NCBI GenBank assembly: GCA_948567375.1
Contig: OX419760.1
Coordinates: 53,444,001-53,508,000, forward strand
DNA length: 64,000 nt
Source of the DNA: Lunularia cruciata
Lineage: Eukaryota; Streptophyta; Marchantiopsida; Lunulariales; Lunulariaceae
Direction of reading: 5' to 3'
The notes beneath the pieces are model-generated. The model was not told where the DNA came from and did not search any database. It saw only the letters and a list, made by a program, of their open reading frames with translations. A program made the translations under genes and the position numbers. Positions 57,996 through 64,000 of this stretch are shown here, piece after piece; the first letter of the stretch is position 1, and the number at the start of each line of letters is the position of its first letter.

Positions 57996-59382
57996 TGGCA
58001 TTTGACATAAGAGAGTGTTTGTATCTAAGTCCTAAGCTACCAGGATCACCAAGAATGGGATCAAACTGCCTCTCCTAGCCAAAGCTACATGTGTATAGAT
58101 AACAGTGGCGCAGTCACTAGGACAACAAGTGAGGGTGGACCAGTTGGCTAGGGCACAAGTCTAGGAACAAAAGATCTAGGGGTCAAACCCTATTGCGCAC
58201 AATATAGCAAGAAAGGCAGATTTTGCCGACCAATGACCAAGATCTACTCTAAACTAGCTAGCCTCACGCCAGCAAGCTGGCTTGCTGGCCCTTCTGGCCC
58301 TTCTAGGCCTTCGTAGCCTCTCATAGCCCACAGCCCTATGCCTCGAAGCCTCGAAATGCCAAAATTCAGCCAAATGAGGCCTTTCTTGTTGCCACTTTGA
58401 AACCTCCTCCAAAATTGGCGAAACTTCTCCAAATCTGTGAAAGTCCTCCAAACTAGCGAAACTCCTCCAAATCTGGCCAAACAGCAAAAAATCCTCCAAT
58501 TCTGGCCCAAAATCTGACGTAAAATCTGACGTAAACCCTAAAGATGGATGTCCGCCAAATCCCCCGCTAACTTTCCACTCGAGCCAAATTGACAAAACGG
58601 GTTTTTCCAAATCAGAATTTCATGAGAAGAGCTTCCCAACTCCACCTTCAATTTCACTTTCTAAGCCTAACTCGCAGCAAATTGGTCCTGCCTTCACCTC
58701 TTGAGCTCAAAATCACAACACTGCTCAAAAATTGCTCCTTCTTTGCTCAAAATTTGGCCAGCGCTTCCGCACACCATCCGCCTAACTGCCAAATCAGAAT
58801 CACTTGAACGAGCTTCTTCACACTAGGGAAACACAGAATTTGAATCGAGCTACCACAATCCACCGAGCTTGGAGATACCACCAACACTCAACGTTCCTAC
58901 ACCCGATTTCCCCTGACTTCACTTCTCTGATGTAATCAGATTGCTTAACACTTTCAACTCAACTCAACTCAGATCAGTACTTGATCTATCACTCTATAAA
59001 TTGGCAACAACTGGGCACTGATTACAGTCAAGCCACACCCACTCAAGCATAGAGAATCCAGGTGACGCTCGCCGGCCTCTGTCCACCATAGCCAGGAACT
59101 CGAAGGCTCAACATCAGAGAAGTGAGCTCTCTGGAGCTCACTTTGAAACTATATCCCCCTGGACTCGAGCTAGCACTGGAACCCTAACGGTCCCGCTGAC
59201 GGCACACTCAACGGTGTGAACGGTGTAAAGTGACGGTGGGCCCCACCGTGAAGTCAGTACCCCGAACACCGAATCAAGCTGTCGGAAAGTAGTCCCTGAG
59301 AAACTACTAGAATAACTCTAACTACTATCACTAGAACTCTAGTGTCCGAGCAGCTAGATGCGGAACTACAAATGGCGTGACA
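57996..59382 (-). repeat. 5' LTR of B2
   Basis: On the plus strand it runs TGGCATTTGACATAAG to ATGGCGTGACA, 1387 bp. It pairs with B1 7325-8681. Only its outer 450 bp recur at the other end of the element. No clear TATA box was chosen. Confidence 0.7.
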
Positions 59383-61803
59383 GAGGAGTCCATTCTAGAC
59401 GGAAGGTGAAGTATGAACCAAGACCAAGTAAAGTAAGAGAAGTGGAGAGTGGAAGTTCAAGGAGTGAAGAATCCATTCCCATAAGGTTGAGAAGATGAGT
59501 ATCAAGTGAAGAAGAGGCAAAGAAGGAGAAAAGTCCACAAGTTGAGGTAAACCCAAGTGAAGGAGTAGAGTATTTGCGGGAAGTTGTGTGCCCATTGTTA
59601 GAAAAGGTGGAGCACAAGAAGAAGGAAATGCAATCAAAGTGTTTGGAGGTGAAGACTGTGTTGCAAGTGTTAGCAAGATGAGAAGAAGAGAACTCGGAGT
59701 TGAAGAAGAGTGTAATCCAAAGTGAGGAGGAGAGGGAAGTACTACGAGTAGATGCAATAGTACAGAATTAGGTAATTGAAAACTTAAAGAAGGAAGTGGG
59801 GAGTAGAGAGAGTAATAGAGCAGAATGACATAGCAAGAGAAAGGTAGATAGCAAAGAATGAGATCTTAAAACAAGAGTTTGCTGATTTGCAATTAGAGAT
59901 TATTCATGTTATGGCAAAGGTAACAAAGAAGGAGCAAGAGCTTGATAGGATGATGGAGAGTGTAGAAGAGAAGAAGCAACTCTGGCAAAGAGAGTTCACA
60001 ATGAGATATAGAGAGGAAGAAAGACTGAGAGACTTACTTCGTAGTCTGGAGGAGAAGATTGTTCAAAAGAAGTTGGAGAAGGAGATAGTCAAAGTCAAGT
60101 TTGAGGCAGAATTGGCAATGTATCAAGAAGATTAGCTTGCAGATCAAGAACAAGAGAGAAGAATGAGACTTGAGCCATTAAGGGAGATTGTAACAAAGAT
60201 GAACACAATGTTGAGTACAGAAGCTACCGTGCAGATTGAAGAAACAAGATTGCATGAGTTGAAGTTGCTGGTGCAAAAGATAAGGAGGAGAAATGCAAAG
60301 GATAAGGACTTGAATGCCTTGCTGATTAGTCAGAACTTGTGTAGATATGAAGATATTAGAAGTGGAAGATATTATAACGATTAGATTAGATTAGATTTAG
60401 TGAAGTTGGAGATAGATAAACTTAGGAAGGATGGAAGAGCAAAGCCTGAAGTAGATGACATAGGAGTACAAATATCTTTGGAGTTACCAGTGGAGATATT
60501 AGAGAAGAGTGGATCAGGAGATAGAGATTTAGAGAGGTTACCTATAATGGGAGTTGTAGATCAGGAAGGAAAAAAGTTAGAATTGGTAGAGGAATTAATA
60601 GTTGTGAAACCCAAGGATATAGTAGTATGTGAGGTTACTTCTAGATCAAGATTAGAAGCCGAGGAAGAAGTAGCCATTGGATCGAAGTAGTAACAATTTT
60701 GATATTTGAAGAGGTAGATATGAAGAGGTGGTTTATCATTATGGATCTATACGTTAGAAGAGTTGTTAGGAAACGGTATAGTTGTTGGTAACTATCGATT
60801 GCTTGCCTACTTAAAGGTGGCATTCATAGTATATTGTTGTTAAGTAATCATATTTCTGAGAATAGATAAAGCAAAGTGCTGATTTTAGTGCTTGTTGCTT
60901 GAGCTTGATTCTGAGTATCAACGTTGTGATTGTGTTTGTGAGTGTGTGGAGAATTTTGAAGTGCAAATCAATGTGTTTGTTGGATGTTGGATTCCATAGC
61001 CTTGATCTTCATTTTGTGTGTTTGATCCTGAGTGAGGTGCAATTGGAGCAATGCCTTGACGGATCTGAGAGGAATTGTAGTGTTGTTAATATTCTACATT
61101 TGTGAGTGCAGCGTAATGTTGATATGAAGCAATTTTGATCAAGGAAGTTGTGTCTTCAATGGAGGGGTGGAACACAATTTTGAGGTGAAGTTATTTTGCA
61201 ATGAAGCGCCATTTTTAGGAGAGATTGAATCATCACAATCAAGATTGTTTGGAAAGATTGATGGAGTTGTGATTATGGGTGACAAATTGTTGTGATGAGA
61301 CTATGAGTCAATGCTTGTTACTCTCTTCTGGGTGTAGTTGCTACTTGAGAGATTAAAGAAGAACCCAAGAAGAACTGAAGTTGTTACTTTGCTTTGTATT
61401 TGACCAATTCTGACCAATATCTCTACGGGAATGAACTTTACTTACTTGATTACCACAAAAGTGATACTTTTTGGGTTGTCACATAATGGTACCTCATCCA
61501 TGTGATTTTGAGCTTCTTATAGGAAGAACCTTAAAGATTCCTTCCAATCAAACTTGTTTGACCAACTAGATAGGACAAGAACCAACGTGTCACCCATCAA
61601 TGCAACTAATCTAAAGGTGGAACTTGCTAACATGTCACAAATCCATGTATCTGATCCAAGGGTGGAGCTCCCTTTGAGAGAATTTTCTTTGCTATATAAT
61701 AAAGACAAGGTGCTCCTTTGGAGCATCGGAGTATTGAGTGTGAAGCTTTGTGTTTCTTTTCTTGTGTTTCTCTTGAGGGTTTTAGTATTCTTGGAATATT
61801 ATA

Positions 61804-61914
61804 GGTATCCATGACCAAGTAATCCACTAGGAAGATTTGCTCACCAATGAGTGTTGGTACTTTAGTTAACTTCCCAATAGGCAGTGCCTTCTTTTGTCAG
61901 CCATTCAAAGACGG
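61804..61914 (-). pseudogene. Retroelement protease remnant F (right piece)
   Basis: The minus strand reads LPIGKLTKVPTLIGEQIFLV, then YLVMDT at the GGTAT duplication; it joins 40252 downward, where the LGVPWL motif follows. Together they look like the second half of a retropepsin of another element. Confidence 0.45.
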
Positions 61915-64000
61915 TGTCGTCGGGGAAATAATCTACACGTAGTGATGGTGCCATTTGGTGTGAGTTTTCATGTTAGTGAACTTAAGGGTTTATGTTATGG
62001 TGAAACTGGTAGTTATTTTGTGTTCCTATAAGCTCAAGGATTTTCTCTTGTGTTAAGAGAGGGAGGAAATTGAGTGGTGGATTTTCTTCAATGTTACATA
62101 AGCTTGGAGGGGGGCTCTATTTGCATGGCACTTAAGCACTGGAGTTTGTTTATGTTATTGGGGTCTCAAGAGTATTTTAATTCAAGGCTGACAGTAGGGT
62201 TTTTGGGAAGTGACAATGGGCTTTCAAGGGAATAATGTTTCCAAGAGTTGAGTTTCCTACATGGAGAAGTCTCAGGAAAATAGGGGCTGACAAAGGCGTT
62301 TTTGGGAAGTGACAAAGGGGCTTTTGAAGGATCAATGTTTTCTAGGAGTTTCTTAGAGTGATAAGTTTTGGGGAAAACAGAGGGTTGACAATGGGGTTTT
62401 TGGGAAGTGACAAAGGGGTTTTTGAAGGAGTAATGTTTCCAAGAGTTGAGTTTCCTACATGGAGACGTCTTGGAAAAATAGGGAGTGACAAAGGGGTTTT
62501 CAAAGAATCAATGTTTTCCAGGAGTTTCTTAGAGTGATAAGTTTCAGGAAAAATAGAGGCTGACAGTAGGGTTTTTGGGAAGTGACAATTGGCTTTTGAA
62601 GGATCAATGTTTTCCAGGAGTTTCTTAGAGTGATAAGTTTTGGGAAAAATAGAGGGCTGACAGCGGGGTTTTTGGGAAGTGACAAAGGGGTTTTTGAAGG
62701 AGCAATGTTTCCAGGAGTTGAGTTTCCTACATGGAGAAGTCTTGGGAAAACAGTGAGTGACAAAGGGGTTTTTGAAGGATCAATGTTTTTTAGGAGTTTC
62801 TTAGAGTGATAAGTTTTAGGAAAAACAAAAGCTGACAGAAGGGTTTTCAGGAAGTAACAATGGGCTTTTGAAGGATCAATGTTTTCCAAGAGTTTCTTAG
62901 AGTGATAATTTTTGGGAAAAAATAGAGGCTGACAATACGGTTTTCGGGAAGTGACAATGGGCTTTCAAAGGAGCAATGTTACCATGAGTTGAATTTCATA
63001 CATGGAGAAGTCTCGGGAAAATAAAGGGCTGACAGTAGGGTTTTTGGGAAGTGACAATGGGCTTTCAAAGGAGCAATGTTTCCAAGAGTTGAGTTTCCTA
63101 CATGGAGAAGTCTTGGGAAAATAGGGGCTGACAGTGGGGTTTTCGGGAAGTGACAAAGGGGTTTTCAAAGGATCAATGTTTTCTAGGAGTTTCTTAAAGT
63201 GATAAGTTTCAGGAAAAACAGAGGCTGACAGTAGGGTTTTTGGGAAGTGACAATGGGCTTTCAAAGGAGCAATGTTTCCAAGAGTTGAGTTTCCTACATG
63301 GAGAAGTCTCAAGAAAATAGAGGGTTGACAGTGGGTTTTTTGGGAAATGACAAAGGGGTTTTTGAAGGATCAATGTCTTCTAGGAGTTTCTTAAAGTGAA
63401 AAGTCTTGGGAAAATAGAGGGCTAACAGTGGGGTTTTCTGGAAGTGACAAATAGGGTTTTTGAAGGATCAATGTTTTTCCAAGAGTTGATGGGTGGACAA
63501 CATGAGTTTTGGGAAAACCAAAGGGCTGACAGTAGGAAAGTTTTCGGGACAAAAAGGGGATTGACAGAATTTTAAGAGAAGAGCAGAGATGGATAATAGG
63601 AGTTGAAGGAAGAGAGAATTTTTCCACGTGACGTTTAGGACAAGAAGGGATTCATAGGATTTTGGGAGAAGAGCAAAGCTAGAGAGCAGGAATTGGAGGA
63701 ACAGTGAAATTTTAGATGTGAAGTTTTTGGGACAAAAATGTGAGAGCTTTTCAGGAAAATGACAAGGACGTTCTTGGGAGAATGTGAATGGAATGCTTTC
63801 AAAGTTTTGAATTAGAAGTTTTCGGGAGAATGACACAAAACGTGAATAGAATGTGAGGGTTTTCAAGAGAAGGTCTGGTTAGTTTGGGAAAGCATGTGAG
63901 GGATTGCAGTAGAATGGTAGGAGCAATTGCTTTTGAGAAAAATGTGAAGTTGGCAGATGGGTTAAGCCTTCGAGAGGAATGTGAAGCTTAGAAGTGAATG
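61915..64000. mobile_element. Element E2 (start only, runs off the window)
   Basis: It starts TGTCGTCGGGGAAA after ACGG (61911-61914), the same start and the same preceding four bases as E1. It is rich in G and A on the plus strand, with phrases such as GCTGACAG and GGGTTTT shared with E1. No coding frame is convincing. The end is outside the window. Confidence 0.5.
62190..63480. repeat. Minisatellite in E2, about 13-14 units of 86-99 bp
   Basis: The phrase TTTTGGGAAGTGACAA, with variants, recurs about every 86-99 bp from 62199 to 63431. Units alternate two versions after it, AAAGGGGTTTTTGAAGGA and ATGGGCTTTCAAAGGA. Minus-strand open runs here are by-products of the repeat. Confidence 0.85.

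Larger units (their letters stand above)
42239..59382 (-). mobile_element. Retrotransposon B, full-length copy B2 (carries methyltransferase and PHD finger)
   Basis: Without the nested A2 it is about 9.97 kb. The flanks are GAGG on both sides (AGAGG if the last A is counted as target), and other C copies show the empty site. Order on the minus strand: 5' LTR, primer site, gag, protease, C5-MTase, reverse transcriptase, RNase H, integrase, PHD finger, abnormal 3' end. All domains carry stops or frameshifts, many of which look like CAG to TAG, CGA to TGA or TGG to TAG, so this copy is also inactive. Confidence 0.85.
40962..60690 (+). pseudogene. C-family ORF in C5, split by B2
   Basis: ATG at 40962 begins MTSNFPLPLRS. 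The globular domain runs at 40925-41880 with a stop after LAWN and frameshifts. The acidic part is at 41877-42238. After B2 the coil resumes at 59383 and its fragments (59887-60135, 60163-60384, 60400-60690) match C1. The joined frame would be about 870 residues in the ancestor. It is dead here. Confidence 0.65.
40548..61483 (+). mobile_element. C-family element C5, split by B2
   Basis: The pieces are 40548-42238 and 59383-61483, about 3.8 kb joined. It starts TGTGGTACCCACA and ends TTGGGTTGTCACA. The flanks are TAATA (40543-40547) and TAATG (61484-61488), a 5-bp duplication with one transition. B2 sits in the ORF. Confidence 0.85.
40253..61803 (+). repeat. D-family solo LTR D2, split by C5
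   Basis: The LTR pieces are 40253-40547 and 61484-61803. Perfect 5-bp duplications GGTAT lie at 40248-40252 and 61804-61808. It starts TATAATACCATTAGC and ends TTGGAATATTATA, the D ends with transitions. There is no internal D sequence, so it is a solo LTR. It lacks the internal duplication seen in D1. Confidence 0.8.

Noticed and set aside
62500-63627. Long minus-strand ORFs with repeated NIDPSKTPLSL-like text
   Set aside because: They are translations of the E2 minisatellite; the repeat unit happens to lack stops in that frame.

Overview
The window is a pile of nested plant transposable elements; I found no ordinary host gene. Plant origin is inferred from several features: Ty3/gypsy-type LTR retrotransposons including a chromovirus, extensive nesting, decay that runs largely through C/T and G/A changes, and TTTAGGG repeats, the usual plant telomere unit. 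The species cannot be fixed. Element B resembles a type I recall from a streptophyte alga, so a non-seed plant is possible, but that is a guess.

Six families (names A-F are mine). A: a 7.8-kb Ty3/gypsy element with 680-bp LTRs; one copy is intact (32042-39834) and one is a deletion derivative (48776-55942). B: a Ty3/gypsy element of about 10 kb whose order, read on the minus strand, is gag with two zinc knuckles, protease, a C5-cytosine DNA methyltransferase, reverse transcriptase, RNase H, integrase and a terminal PHD finger. Copies lie at 1-8681 (truncated by the window edge) and 42239-59382. C: 3.7-kb elements (and 1.9-kb derivatives) with TG...CA ends, 5-bp target duplications, no LTRs and one long ORF of unknown function; seven copies. 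D: a chromovirus (remains 27495-40054, plus solo LTRs). E: a 3.2-kb GA-rich TGTCGT...ACGACA element (13935-17157 and 61915 to the window end). F: a scrap of an older retroelement protease.

The nesting gives the order of events. On the right, F contains the D2 solo LTR, which contains C5, which contains B2, which contains A2; B2 also carries a telomere-repeat palindrome in its reverse transcriptase. On the left, C4 contains B1, which contains C1; C4 also contains C7, which contains C2, which contains E1. In the middle, the D1 chromovirus is split by C3, and its 3' LTR is split by A1. Most boundaries were fixed by matching target-site duplications.

The most interesting system is B: a retrotransposon carrying a DNA-methylation writer (motifs I, IV, VI, VIII and IX/X visible) and a chromatin-reader-like PHD finger on its integrase. 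The second is C, whose protein and transposition class I do not recognise. A1 looks recently inserted: its LTRs differ at about two of 680 positions by eye, and its gag-pol frame of 1608 codons is open. All alignments were made by eye.
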